A stretch of 64,000 nucleotides of DNA from Herbidospora yilanensis. GTDB taxonomy: Bacteria; Actinomycetota; Actinomycetes; Streptosporangiales; Streptosporangiaceae. The notes beneath the pieces are model-generated. The model was not told the DNA's origin. It did no database searches and saw only the letters and a list, made by a program, of their open reading frames with translations. The stretch covers positions 1-64,000 of the forward strand of contig NZ_BBXE01000016.1 of NCBI RefSeq assembly GCF_001570565.1. The letters run 5' to 3'. Positions within the stretch are counted from its first letter, which is position 1. Each line of letters starts with the position of its first letter. Positions 24,294-32,643 of the stretch are shown piece after piece. The position numbers were made by a program, and so were the translations under genes.

Positions 24294-24326
24294 GGGATTC
24301 GTCGTTACACTTTGCAGCGGTGACCG

Positions 24327-24341
24327 GGGGGTGGCCCCCCG
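24327..24341 (+). terminator. short GC hairpin after lacI
   Basis: Six G and six C pair around TGG directly downstream of the regulator, followed within a few bases by TTT. A TACACT -10-like box (24307-24312) just before it may belong to the promoter of the next gene, so the hairpin could also sit in that leader. Confidence 0.4.
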
Positions 24342-24365
24342 ACCGTTTCCCCCGGGGGTAGGGCG

Positions 24366-25769
24366 TTGAGTCAGGTCGACGTGCGTCCAAGGCTGGTTCC
24401 GCCACCACTGCCCGAACGGCCCCGCCGCCTTTGGGTCGCATGGGTGCAGGTGCTGATCGCGGCGGTCATGGGCGTCGTGGTCGGGGCGGTGAGCTTCGTG
24501 GTCACCGGCTACGTGAAGGTCACCACCGTCAAGCACGAGTCGGTCCCGACGTCCGACCTCGGCCCGCGTCCGGAGAAGATCAACCCGGCGCTGAACGTGC
24601 TCATCGTGGGCTCCGACCAGCGCAACGGCGCGAACGCCAAGTATGGCGACTTCGCCGGAGAGCGCACCGACACGATCATCCTGGCCCACATCTCCCCCAA
24701 ACGTGACGGCGCCACGTTGATCAGCTTCCCGCGCGACTCCCTCGTGCAGTTGCCGGCCTGCCGGGCCAGGAAGGGCTTCCCGGGCCAGAACGCCCACGTC
24801 GGCATGATCAACGAGTCGTTCAACTCGGGGGGCATCGGCTGCACGTGGAAGACGATCGAGACGCTCACCAAAATCCACATCGACCACTACGTGAAGGTCG
24901 ACTTCACCGGCTTCAAGGCCATGGTCGACGCGCTGGGGGGCGTGCCGGTCTGCGTACCGGAACCCGGGATCAGCGACAAGAAGGCCCTGCTCACCCTCGC
25001 GCCCGGCAAGCAGACCCTCAACGGGGAACAGAGCCTCGGTTACGTCCGCGCCCGCTACAGCCTCGGCGACGGCTCCGACATCGGCCGCATCCAGCGCCAG
25101 CAGATGTTCCTGGCCGCGATGGCGAAGAAGGCGATGAGCGGCGAGACCCTCACCAACCCGGGCGCGCTGCTGGCCCTGCTCGACGCGGTGACCAAGTCGA
25201 TCACCACCGACCCCGAGCTGACCCCGTCGGTGCTGAAAGACCTGGCGCTGAGCGCCGAGGGCCTGAAGGCCGGTTCGATCCGGTTCATCACCACGCCCTG
25301 GCACTACTCGCTGACCAGCCCCGGCCGGGTCGAGTGGGTGCAGCCGCAGGCCAGGAGCCTGTTCACGATGGTGGCCAAAGACCAGCTCACCTCGAAGGTC
25401 GACACGGGCGAACAGAAGATCCCCAAGAGCCAGATCCACGTGCTCGTGCAGAACGGCTCGGGCCGCTCCGGCCTGGCCACGAACGTGGCGGCGATCCTGG
25501 AGCAGCGCGGCTACCACATCCTCGGCGTCGAGGACGCGCCCAAGCCCTACCCGAAGACGTTCGTGAAATACACCCCGAACGGCCAGACGCGCGCGGCCCG
25601 GGTGTTCCGCGAACTGGTGAAGTCGACCACGTTCAACGTGAAGAACGGCACGACGCAGCGGGTCGTCCTGGTGCTCGGCGCCGACTACCAGGGCCTCAAG
25701 GAACCGAAGACCACCATCGAAGACGTCGAGGGCTTCGACGCGACCCACGACACCTGCACCACACAGTAA
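24366..25769 (+). CDS. LCP-family (LytR-CpsA-Psr) wall-polymer ligase with LytR_C domain
   Basis: 467 residues from a TTG preceded by a G-rich Shine-Dalgarno. Short cytoplasmic Pro/Arg-rich N-terminus, one transmembrane helix (about residues 27-48), then the extracellular LCP domain (about 72-240): VLIVGSDQRNG, AGERTDTIILAHISP, LISFPRDSLVQLP and RARYSLGDGSDIGRIQRQQ carry the Arg and Asp residues that bind pyrophosphate-lipid. A C-terminal LytR_C domain (about 360-455) follows (IHVLVQNGSGRSGLA, RVVLVLGADYQGL). LCP enzymes attach teichoic acid-like polymers or arabinogalactan to peptidoglycan. Followed after 13 bp by a second LCP gene. Confidence 0.93.
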   Translation: MSQVDVRPRLVPPPLPERPRRLWVAWVQVLIAAVMGVVVGAVSFVVTGYVKVTTVKHESVPTSDLGPRPEKINPALNVLIVGSDQRNGANAKYGDFAGERTDTIILAHISPKRDGATLISFPRDSLVQLPACRARKGFPGQNAHVGMINESFNSGGIGCTWKTIETLTKIHIDHYVKVDFTGFKAMVDALGGVPVCVPEPGISDKKALLTLAPGKQTLNGEQSLGYVRARYSLGDGSDIGRIQRQQMFLAAMAKKAMSGETLTNPGALLALLDAVTKSITTDPELTPSVLKDLALSAEGLKAGSIRFITTPWHYSLTSPGRVEWVQPQARSLFTMVAKDQLTSKVDTGEQKIPKSQIHVLVQNGSGRSGLATNVAAILEQRGYHILGVEDAPKPYPKTFVKYTPNGQTRAARVFRELVKSTTFNVKNGTTQRVVLVLGADYQGLKEPKTTIEDVEGFDATHDTCTTQ

Positions 25770-25782
25770 GCGTTAGCCCTCG

Positions 25783-27075
25783 ATGGAACAGGGCATACGG
25801 GACGTCATGCGCGAAAACCGGAGCCTGCGCAGGGCGTTGGCCCTGACGCTCGCTTCGACGATTCTGTGGGGCGTCGCGCACATCTGGACCGGCCGGACCC
25901 GCACCGGCCTGACCCTCGCGGCCGGGTGGCTGGTCCTGTTGTCGGCCGCGGTGACCGTCCTCGGCAACGCGCCGACGCTGCCGCTGCGGCGGCTCGACGT
26001 GGTCGTCGACGCCGGGGTCGTGCTGGCCGTCGTGTGGGTGGGCGTCATCGTCTGGTCGTGGCTGGTGATCCGCCCCCGGCGGGTGCGCTTCGGCCTTCCC
26101 CTGCTCGCCGTCGCCGGGCTCTGCGTGCTGGTGGCCGCGCCGCTGGGCTACGCGGCGCGGCTGGCGTACGTGTCGAACGAGGTGGTCAGCACGGCCTTCG
26201 CCGCCGACGACCCGGCCCCCGAGGTCGCGGCCCCCGTGGCGGCCGACCCCTGGGCGGGCCGCGAACGCCTGAACATCCTGCTCGTCGGCGCCGACGCGGC
26301 CGAGAACCGGCCCGGCGCCCGGACCGACAGCATGACGGTGGCCTCGGTCGACACCCGCACGGGAGAGTCGGTCCTGTTCTCCCTGCCGCGCAACCTGCAG
26401 AACGTGCCGGTCGAGGGCTTCCCCCCGGCCGCGTTGCTGAACGAGGTCTTCCAATGGGGCGAAGACCACGAAGAGTCCGGCGCCGACCTGCTGAAGTCGA
26501 CGGTCGGCGACATCCTCGGCCTCGACGTCGACTACTACGCGATGGTGGACATGCGCGGCTTCGCCCAGATCATCAACGCCATGGGCGGCGTCACCGTGAC
26601 GGTGCGGCACGACATCGTGTTCGGCGCCTATCGCGAGGGCCTCATCAAGGCCGGCACCCGGCGTCTGAACGGCACCGAGGCCCTGTGGTTCGGCCGCTCC
26701 CGCACCGACAGCGACGACTACCAGCGCATGGGCCGGCAGAAGTGCCTGCTGAACGCGGTGGCCGACCAGGCCGACCCGCTGAAGGTGCTGCGCGGCTTCG
26801 AACGCATCGCGGACGTGACCAAGCGCTACGTCTCGACCGACATCCCGCGAAGCCTGGTGCCCGATCTAATCGACCTGGCCCCGAAGGTCAAGGAGGCCGA
26901 CATCACCAGCCTCCAGTTCGTGCCGCCGCTGATCCGGACCGGAAACCCGGATTGGGACCTGATCAAGGAGAAGGTCGCCGAGGCGCTGGGCGAACACACC
27001 CGCCCGGTTGCGGCGACCCCGGCCGCGAAGCCGAAGGCCGACAAACCGGTCGACCTGGACAGGTCATGTTCCTAG
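25783..27075 (+). CDS. second LCP-family protein, with four-helix N-terminus and no LytR_C
   Basis: 430 residues; an ATG eight codons later is also possible. The first 130 residues hold four hydrophobic helices (WGVAHIWTG..., LTLAAGWLVLLSAAV, VVVDAGVVLAVVWVGVIVW, FGLPLLAVAGLCVLV), unlike the single helix of its neighbour. The LCP domain (about 160-340) retains LNILLVGADA, ARTDSMTVASVD, SLPRNLQNVP, GRSRTDSDDYQRMGRQ. The multi-helix N-terminus is seen in some actinobacterial LCP paralogues. The pair probably serves different wall polymers or steps. Its last 4 bp overlap the opposite-strand Uma2-like gene. Confidence 0.9.
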   Translation: MEQGIRDVMRENRSLRRALALTLASTILWGVAHIWTGRTRTGLTLAAGWLVLLSAAVTVLGNAPTLPLRRLDVVVDAGVVLAVVWVGVIVWSWLVIRPRRVRFGLPLLAVAGLCVLVAAPLGYAARLAYVSNEVVSTAFAADDPAPEVAAPVAADPWAGRERLNILLVGADAAENRPGARTDSMTVASVDTRTGESVLFSLPRNLQNVPVEGFPPAALLNEVFQWGEDHEESGADLLKSTVGDILGLDVDYYAMVDMRGFAQIINAMGGVTVTVRHDIVFGAYREGLIKAGTRRLNGTEALWFGRSRTDSDDYQRMGRQKCLLNAVADQADPLKVLRGFERIADVTKRYVSTDIPRSLVPDLIDLAPKVKEADITSLQFVPPLIRTGNPDWDLIKEKVAEALGEHTRPVAATPAAKPKADKPVDLDRSCS

Positions 27076-27725
27076 CACTTGACCTCGAAAAGGACAGCGG
27101 GGTCGAACTCGATTGGAACCGGCGCTTCTGATTCGAACAGATGCCGAGCAAAGACCCTTTCCACCCGCTCATAGGTGCGATGTCCGGACGCGAGCTTGTT
27201 GCGAGTGATGCACAACGCCGGCTCGAACTCGACGATCCAGTATTCGGGAATCCCCGAAGCGGCATACTCGTCGAACTTCTCGTACCAATCGGTACGTTCG
27301 CTACCACTACCCCGCGAAACGATCTCTACGACCAGTCTCACGTCACGCGCTTCGTGGCCTCGTTCCATCTGTCGAGTCGACCGCTCGACGGCTGTCTGAT
27401 CGATTACCGCGACGTCAGGTACGAGAAGGCCGTGCTCGGTGAGGACGTCGGTCGGTCCGCGGACGATGAGATCGGCATTGGCGATTTTGATGGCAGATCT
27501 CAGGAGGTCCCGGAGATTTTCCGCCACGGTCTCGTGGGGCACGATCGGCCAGGGCGACATCAGGATCCATCCCTTGAGGAGCTCGTAGCGCGCGTCCCTC
27601 GGCATGCGATCCAGATCCGCGATCTCGTAGGGGCCACGATCGAACGCGTAGTCCTGCCCGTCGTAAGCGACGGTCACGCCCCTCACCTCCGATCCAACGG
27701 TGTCCTGAAAGCTTATAAGGCGCAC
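27072..27725 (-). CDS. Uma2-family putative restriction endonuclease (DUF820)
   Basis: 217 residues from a GTG with an AAGGGA Shine-Dalgarno. The Uma2 PD-(D/E)XK core is present: LPDVAVIDQ (Asp of the PD), RLVVEIVSRGSGSERTDWYEKFDEYAASGIPEYWIVE (Glu and the downstream K-x-x-x-Y-x-x-x-G-V-P/I-E-Y-W signature) near residues 130-165. The family is greatly expanded in actinobacteria and cyanobacteria; its biological role is unknown. Base composition is visibly lower in GC than the neighbours, with mixed third positions, suggesting recent acquisition. Tail overlaps the convergent LCP gene by 4 bp. Confidence 0.88.
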   Translation of the reverse strand: MRLISFQDTVGSEVRGVTVAYDGQDYAFDRGPYEIADLDRMPRDARYELLKGWILMSPWPIVPHETVAENLRDLLRSAIKIANADLIVRGPTDVLTEHGLLVPDVAVIDQTAVERSTRQMERGHEARDVRLVVEIVSRGSGSERTDWYEKFDEYAASGIPEYWIVEFEPALCITRNKLASGHRTYERVERVFARHLFESEAPVPIEFDPAVLFEVKC

Positions 27726-27743
27726 ACATCATCCCTTCGTGTT

Positions 27744-27769
27744 TAGGAGAAGTATATAGACATCTCCTA
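27744..27769 (-). promoter_or_regulatory. inverted repeat TAGGAGA-N12-TCTCCTA over the Uma2-like promoter
   Basis: Perfect 7-bp arms (27744-27750, 27763-27769) flank an AT-rich 12-bp spacer that on the minus strand contains TATACT (27756-27751), a good -10. The start codon is 20 bp downstream. The layout suits repressor control of the Uma2-like gene. Confidence 0.5.
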
Positions 27770-27802
27770 GACGTTCATTGCATGTCCAAAAACCTACCGG
27801 GC

Positions 27803-27831
27803 TTGACGGGAATCTTGGATCGCTCTTTAAT
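27803..27831 (+). promoter_or_regulatory. promoter of the sulfonate-type ABC operon
   Basis: TTGACG (27803-27808), 17-bp spacer and TTTAAT (27826-27831). Immediately downstream (27832-27863) lies an AT-rich stretch with a TAGTAGGAAT element reminiscent of half-sites bound by Rrf2/CymR-type sulfur regulators; an Rrf2 gene closes the operon. The operator assignment is tentative. Confidence 0.55.
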
Positions 27832-27874
27832 ACTCCCTAACCCGACTTATTTAGTAGGAATCAGGGAGAAGCGT

Positions 27875-28957
27875 ATGAAGGCTCGCAGGGTTCGCGGGGT
27901 CGTCGCCGCGCTGGCCGCGGTGATGGTCACCTCGCTCGCGGCCGCCTGCGGCGGGGGCGGTACGACCGCCGAAGGGGGCGCCTCCGCTCCCGCCGGCGGG
28001 GCACCTGCGGAGAAGAGCGAGCTCCGGCTCGGGTTCTTCCCCAACATCACCCACTCGACCGCCCTCGTCGGCGTCGAGAAGGGCTACTTCACCAAGGCTC
28101 TGGGCGACGACGTCACCCTCAAGACGAGCACCTTCAACGCCGGTCCCGCCGCCATCGAGGCGGTCTTCTCGGGGGCCATCGACGCGACCTACATCGGCCC
28201 GAACCCCGCGATCAACGCGTGGGAGAAGTCGAAGGGCCAGGCGATCAAGATCGTGGCGGGGGCGGCGTCGGGGGGCGTCTACCTGGTCGTGAAGCCCGAG
28301 ATCAACAGCATCGAGGACCTCAAGGGCAAGAAGGTCGCCACCCCGCAGCTCGGCAACACCCAGGACGTCGCCCTGCGCTACTACCTGGACGAGAAGGGCA
28401 TCAAGACCGACACCAAGGGTGGCGGCGAGGTGTCGATCGTGCCGCAGGAGAACTCGCTGACCCTGCAGACCTTCGCCACCGGCGACATCGACGGCGCGTG
28501 GGTGCCCGAGCCCTTCGCCAGCCGCCTGATCCAGGAGAGCGGCGGCAAGGTCCTGATCGACGAGCGCGACCTGTGGCCGAACAAGCAGTTCGTGATCACC
28601 CACCTGATCGTCCGGCAGGAGTGGGCCAAGGAGCACCCCGACCTGGTCAAGAAGCTGATCGAGGGCCACGTCGAGTCGACCGCCTTCATCAACTCCGACC
28701 CGGCCGGCGCGGCCACGGCGGTCAACGCCCAGCTTGAGAAGCTGACCGGCAAGCCGCTCAAGCCCGAGGTGCTCGACGCGGCGCTGAAGAACATCACGTT
28801 CACCAACGACCCGATCGCCTCCTCGCTGGTCGGCAGCGCCGACCACGCCATCAAGGTCGGCCTGCTGAAGCCGATCGACCTCAACGGCATCTACGACCTG
28901 ACCACGCTCAACGGGATCCTGGCCGCCAAGGGCGAGACGGCGGTGAGCGACAAGTGA
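27875..28957 (+). CDS. ABC substrate-binding lipoprotein, aliphatic sulfonate/taurine/nitrate type
   Basis: 360 residues from the ATG at 27875, behind GGGAGAA. Lipobox LAAAC (Cys25), then a SsuA/TauA-like fold: LRLGFFPNITHSTALVGVEKGYF, the SGAIDATYIGPNPAINAWEKS segment near residue 95, ASGGVYLVVKPEINSIEDLKGKKVATPQLGNTQDVALRYYL near residue 140. The YIGPNPA loop and the LGNTQD motif are typical of alkanesulfonate and taurine binders rather than the bicarbonate/nitrate branch. First gene of a four-gene unit with ATPase, permease and Rrf2 regulator. No desulfonating monooxygenase is present here. Confidence 0.9.
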   Translation: MKARRVRGVVAALAAVMVTSLAAACGGGGTTAEGGASAPAGGAPAEKSELRLGFFPNITHSTALVGVEKGYFTKALGDDVTLKTSTFNAGPAAIEAVFSGAIDATYIGPNPAINAWEKSKGQAIKIVAGAASGGVYLVVKPEINSIEDLKGKKVATPQLGNTQDVALRYYLDEKGIKTDTKGGGEVSIVPQENSLTLQTFATGDIDGAWVPEPFASRLIQESGGKVLIDERDLWPNKQFVITHLIVRQEWAKEHPDLVKKLIEGHVESTAFINSDPAGAATAVNAQLEKLTGKPLKPEVLDAALKNITFTNDPIASSLVGSADHAIKVGLLKPIDLNGIYDLTTLNGILAAKGETAVSDK

Positions 28958-29739
28958 CAGCTCCTATCCAGGAGCTCGGCCACGGCCGGACGGAGGGCCC
29001 CGTGCCCGCCGTCCGGCTGGACGCCGTCTCCAAGGTCTACGGCCGGGGCACGACCAGCCTGCTCGCCCTCGACCAGGTCTCCCTGACGGCGGCGCAGGGC
29101 GAGTTCGTCTGTCTCCTCGGCGCGTCGGGGTGCGGCAAGAGCACCATGCTCAACCTCGTCGCGGGTCTCGACCGGCCGACCGCCGGGACCATCGAGACCG
29201 GCGGCAGGCAGATCGCCATGATGTTCCAGGAACCGGCCCTGTTCCCGTGGCTGACCGTCACGGGCAACGTCGAGCTCGCCCTGCGCAAGCTCGACCGCAG
29301 GAAGCGCAGGGAGCGGGCGGCCGAGCTCCTCGACGTCGTCCACCTCGGCGGCTTCGCCAAGAAGCGCCCCCACGAGTTGTCCGGCGGCATGCGCCAGCGT
29401 GTCTCCCTCGCCCGCGCGCTCGCCCAGGAGGCCGACGTCCTGCTGATGGACGAACCGTTCGGCGCCCTCGACGCGATGACCCGCGACCTCCTCCACGACG
29501 AACTGGAGCGCATCTGGCGCGAGCGCAACCTCGCGATCCTGTTCGTCACCCACAACGTGCGCGAGGCGGTCCGCCTCGGCGACCGGGTGGTTCTCCTGTC
29601 CAGCCGCCCGGGGACCGTCATCGAGGACTACGCGGTGGAGCTCGAACGCCCGCGCCGCACGGAGTCGGCCGAGGTCGCCAAGCTCGCCGGAGAGATCACG
29701 GTCCGGCTCAAGGAGGAGGTCAGCCGCCATGGCCGTTGA
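28954..29739 (+). CDS. ABC ATPase of the sulfonate/taurine-type transporter (SsuB-like)
   Basis: 261 residues; GTG start overlapping the binding-protein stop (GTGA). Walker A GASGCGKST near residue 58, Q-loop MMFQEPALFPWLTV, signature ELSGGMRQR, Walker B VLLMDEPFGALDAMTR and H-loop FVTHNVREAV are all intact. The PALFPWLTV sequence after the Q-loop is the usual NitT/TauT family form. Energises import through the adjacent permease. Confidence 0.93.
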   Translation: MTAPIQELGHGRTEGPVPAVRLDAVSKVYGRGTTSLLALDQVSLTAAQGEFVCLLGASGCGKSTMLNLVAGLDRPTAGTIETGGRQIAMMFQEPALFPWLTVTGNVELALRKLDRRKRRERAAELLDVVHLGGFAKKRPHELSGGMRQRVSLARALAQEADVLLMDEPFGALDAMTRDLLHDELERIWRERNLAILFVTHNVREAVRLGDRVVLLSSRPGTVIEDYAVELERPRRTESAEVAKLAGEITVRLKEEVSRHGR

Positions 29740-30586
29740 GACACGCGATCAGATCGCCGGGCTCGACGCGCTGGAGATCCAGGTCAAGGCCAGGCGCAAC
29801 ATCCCGGCGGCGATCTGGGGCCGCCTGTGGCCCATGCTGCTGGCCGTCTCGATCGTGCTGGTCATCTGGGAAGCGGTCGTCCTGGCCGAGTTCTGGCCCG
29901 AATACGTCTTCGCCGGACCGGTCACCGCCCTCGGCGAGCTCGGGACCCGCCTGGGCGAGGGCGAGTTCTGGCACGCCGTCGCCACCACGATGCGCCGGGC
30001 GGTCTCGGGTTTCCTGCTGGCCATCCTCGTCGGCGTCGTCATCGGCGCGGCCGTCTCCCGGGTCAAGCTGCTCCGGGCGGCGTTCGGGTCGCTGATCACC
30101 GGTCTCCAGACCATGCCGTCGATCGCCTGGTTCCCGCTCGCCATCCTACTGTTCGGCCTCACCGAGAACGCGATCACCTTCGTGGTCGTGCTCGGCGCGG
30201 CGCCGTCGATCGCCAACGGCCTCATCACCGGCGTCGACTACACGCCGCCGATCCTGCTCAGAGCCGGTCACGTGCTGGGGCTGCGGCGGATCTCCCTCTA
30301 TCGGCACCTGATCCTGCCCGCCTCGTTGCCGTCGTTCCTGGCGGGGCTGAAGCAGGGCTGGGCGTTCGCGTGGCGGTCGCTGATGGCGGGCGAGATCCTG
30401 GTGATCATCGCCAACCAGCCCTCACTGGGCGAGCAGCTCCACTACGCCCGAGAGCTGGCCGACTCGGCCCGCCTGCTGGCCACGATGATCGTCATTCTGC
30501 TCATCGGCATCGTGGTCGACGTGCTCTTCGGCGCGGCGGACAACGCGCTGCGTCGCCGCTGGGGGCTGGACCAGCGGATCGGCTGA
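29729..30586 (+). CDS. ABC permease of the sulfonate/taurine-type transporter (SsuC-like)
   Basis: 285 residues; the ATG at 29729 has GGAGGAGG upstream and overlaps the ATPase gene by 11 bp. Six transmembrane helices, the periplasm-facing VFAGPVTALGELG segment, and a BPD_transp_1 EAA loop (LRAGHVLGLRRISLYRHLILPASLP near residue 190). The PSIAWFPLAILLFGLTE motif is the SsuC/TauC hallmark. Forms the membrane channel. Confidence 0.93.
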   Translation: MAVETRDQIAGLDALEIQVKARRNIPAAIWGRLWPMLLAVSIVLVIWEAVVLAEFWPEYVFAGPVTALGELGTRLGEGEFWHAVATTMRRAVSGFLLAILVGVVIGAAVSRVKLLRAAFGSLITGLQTMPSIAWFPLAILLFGLTENAITFVVVLGAAPSIANGLITGVDYTPPILLRAGHVLGLRRISLYRHLILPASLPSFLAGLKQGWAFAWRSLMAGEILVIIANQPSLGEQLHYARELADSARLLATMIVILLIGIVVDVLFGAADNALRRRWGLDQRIG

Positions 30587-30591
30587 CAGGC

Positions 30592-30984
30592 ATGCGCCTG
30601 TCGGCACGCACCCATTACGCGCTCCGGGCGGCGGCCGAACTCGCGGCCGCCCCTCCGGGGCCCGTCCCGGCCGAACGCATCTCGGCCGCCCAGCGCATCC
30701 CGCGCCGTTTCCTGGACAACATCCTGCTGCAACTGCGCCGCGCGGGACTGATCCACAGTCAGCGCGGCCCCGACGGCGGCTACTGGCTCGCCCGTCCGGC
30801 CGATCAGATCACGCTCGCCGAGGTCATCGTGGTGATCGAGGGAGTGCCGCAGGACAACGAGGCGTTCTTCGGCGCCTCCGAGCCGCTGGAGAAGGTCTGG
30901 GCGGCGCTGCGCGAGAACGAGGCCCGCGTGCTCGGCGGAGTGACCCTGGCCCACCTCGCCGGCGGGTCTCTCCCGGCCCTGTGA
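30592..30984 (+). CDS. Rrf2-family regulator
   Basis: 130 residues from the ATG at 30592, 5 bp after the permease stop. Classic Rrf2 N-terminus (MRLSARTHYALRAAAELA), HTH with ISAAQRIPRRFLDNILLQLRRAGLI and wing SQRGPDGGYWLARPADQITLAEVI. The region after residue 85 lacks the three cysteines that bind an Fe-S cluster in IscR/NsrR, so a cluster is not expected; the CymR-like, cysteine-free branch linked to sulfur supply is the better match. Co-transcription with a sulfonate-type transporter supports a role in sulfur regulation. Confidence 0.9.
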   Translation: MRLSARTHYALRAAAELAAAPPGPVPAERISAAQRIPRRFLDNILLQLRRAGLIHSQRGPDGGYWLARPADQITLAEVIVVIEGVPQDNEAFFGASEPLEKVWAALRENEARVLGGVTLAHLAGGSLPAL

Positions 30985-31062
30985 CACATACCTCACCTAA
31001 GCCCCATTAGTTATGGAAGACTCCGACTTCTATAGAGGCCCGGGTGTGCAGAGGCAGGCTTT

Positions 31063-32583
31063 ATGGGAAGTCCGGGGCAGCTCGTAGTCAAGCGTTACCG
31101 GCTCGTCCGGGCGCTCGGCCAGGGCAACACGGGCATCGTCTGGGAAGGCCACGACGACCTGCTCGACCGCCCGGTGGCCGTCCGCGAGGTGTTGCTCCCC
31201 GCCGGGTTGCGGGAGAGCCGCCTGACCGCGTTGCAGCAGCGCATCGCGCGGGAGTCGCGGCAGGCCGAGCGGCTGCGGCATCCCGGCATCGCCTCCGTCT
31301 TCGACGTCGCCGAAGAAGACGACACGCTGTACGTCGTCATGGAGCTGGCCCGGTCCAGGTCGCTCGACGGGATCGTGGCGAGTGACGGGCCGCTGGAGGT
31401 GCCGAAGGCCGCGTACGTCATCAGGACCGCCCTCGCCGCCCTCACGGTGGCCCACGCGGCCGGGGTCCGGCACGGCGACGTGCGGCCCGCGAACATCCTG
31501 GTCGGGCATGACGGCCGGGTGGTGCTGGCCGACTTCGGCGTGGGCTCGGTGGCGGCCGACCCGGTGTTCGCCAAGCGGGTGGGCGAACGGTCGCCCGCCC
31601 ACGGCGAGTCGTGGAGTTCGGCGCGCTCGGCGGCCACGTTCCGGGCGCCGGAACGGACCGATCCCGACGCGCCGGTCAGGGAGACCGCCGACCTGTGGTC
31701 GCTGGGCGCCTCGCTCTATTTCGCGGTCACCGGGAAGCCCCCGGCGCCGCCGCAGGAGAAGCCGCGGACCCCCGCGAAGGACGTCGACGTGTCGGCCGCC
31801 CCGGAGGAGCTGCGGCCGGTGCTCGCCGCGCTGCTGGCGCGCGACCCCAAGCGGCGTCCGTCCCACGAGGCCGCCGACGAACTGCTCGCGGCGTTCGAAC
31901 CGCCGCCGGCCCCGTCCGAGCCGAAGCCGGTGCGGGGCGGCGGGCGGATGCGGTTCATCGCGGTCGGCACGGCCGTCGTCGTCATCGCGGGCGCGGTCAG
32001 CGGATGGGCGCTGTTACGTCCCGAGTCGACGGTCATCACCACCCGCACCGCCGCGACCGATCCGACCACCGCGCCGGTCGTGCTCCCGTCGCCGTCGCCC
32101 TCGCCGGTCGAGGCGCTGAGGTTCCGGCTGGCCCCGTACGACTCCCCGGCCGGCTGGCACGCCATGGCGCCCCGCACGTGGAAGCGCACCGTCGGGGAGT
32201 ACTCCGTCTGGTGGGTCGACCCCCGTCAGCGCGCTCACCTGTCGATAGAGGTGACGAACCAGGTCGGCACCGATCCGCTGGCCGCCCTCCACGAGGCGGA
32301 GGCGTTCCTCTATCCCAACGTGGAGGCGTACACGAAACTGCGCCTGAAGACCGTCGGGTCGAGGCTGGGGTCGGCCGCCGATTGGGAGTTCACCTGGCGC
32401 CAGGTTCGTAACGCGCGAGACACACACCTGGTGAAGGGGCAGACGTACCACCAATATCGGCGCGTCATCTCCACCGAAACCACCACGACGGTTCTCACCT
32501 GGACGACCACCGCCACCGAATGGGAGCGCATGCGGCCCACATTGCTCCGGGTCTTCCGGGCCTACTCGCCCACGCGGACCTGA
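31063..32583 (+). CDS. Ser/Thr kinase-like membrane receptor with degenerate kinase motifs
   Basis: 506 residues. The kinase-like domain (about 10-275) keeps the Gly loop GQGNTGIVWEG (19-29), DFG (157-159) and an APE-like RAPERT, but the ATP-anchoring lysine of VAxK is Arg41 (PVAVREV) and the HRD motif is HGDVRPAN (137-144), with the catalytic Asp139 and Asn144 retained. One transmembrane helix (about 299-318) leads to a Thr/Pro spacer and an extracellular domain (about 345-500) of the PsbP/LpqN kind (GWHAMAPRTWKR, YSVWWVDPRQRAHLSIEV). The missing lysine suggests a pseudokinase or weak kinase that relays an external signal. No phosphatase or substrate gene is adjacent. Confidence 0.85.
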   Translation: MGSPGQLVVKRYRLVRALGQGNTGIVWEGHDDLLDRPVAVREVLLPAGLRESRLTALQQRIARESRQAERLRHPGIASVFDVAEEDDTLYVVMELARSRSLDGIVASDGPLEVPKAAYVIRTALAALTVAHAAGVRHGDVRPANILVGHDGRVVLADFGVGSVAADPVFAKRVGERSPAHGESWSSARSAATFRAPERTDPDAPVRETADLWSLGASLYFAVTGKPPAPPQEKPRTPAKDVDVSAAPEELRPVLAALLARDPKRRPSHEAADELLAAFEPPPAPSEPKPVRGGGRMRFIAVGTAVVVIAGAVSGWALLRPESTVITTRTAATDPTTAPVVLPSPSPSPVEALRFRLAPYDSPAGWHAMAPRTWKRTVGEYSVWWVDPRQRAHLSIEVTNQVGTDPLAALHEAEAFLYPNVEAYTKLRLKTVGSRLGSAADWEFTWRQVRNARDTHLVKGQTYHQYRRVISTETTTTVLTWTTTATEWERMRPTLLRVFRAYSPTRT

Positions 32584-32599
32584 AGATCCATGGCACACT

Positions 32600-32629
32600 G
32601 ATTACGACAATCATTTTCATCGTCGTGAT
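32600..32629. promoter_or_regulatory. Zur-like palindromic region before the CooC-like gene
   Basis: The right half AATCATTTTCA (32609-32619) equals the conserved half of actinobacterial Zur boxes (TGAAAATCATTTTCA type); the left half is degenerate. The same stretch also forms a larger inverted repeat, arms ATTACGAC (32601-32608) and GTCGTGAT (32622-32629) with one mismatch. Which symmetry matters cannot be told by eye. The start codon is 15 bp downstream. Confidence 0.45.
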
Positions 32630-32643
32630 CAGGGAGACCACCC

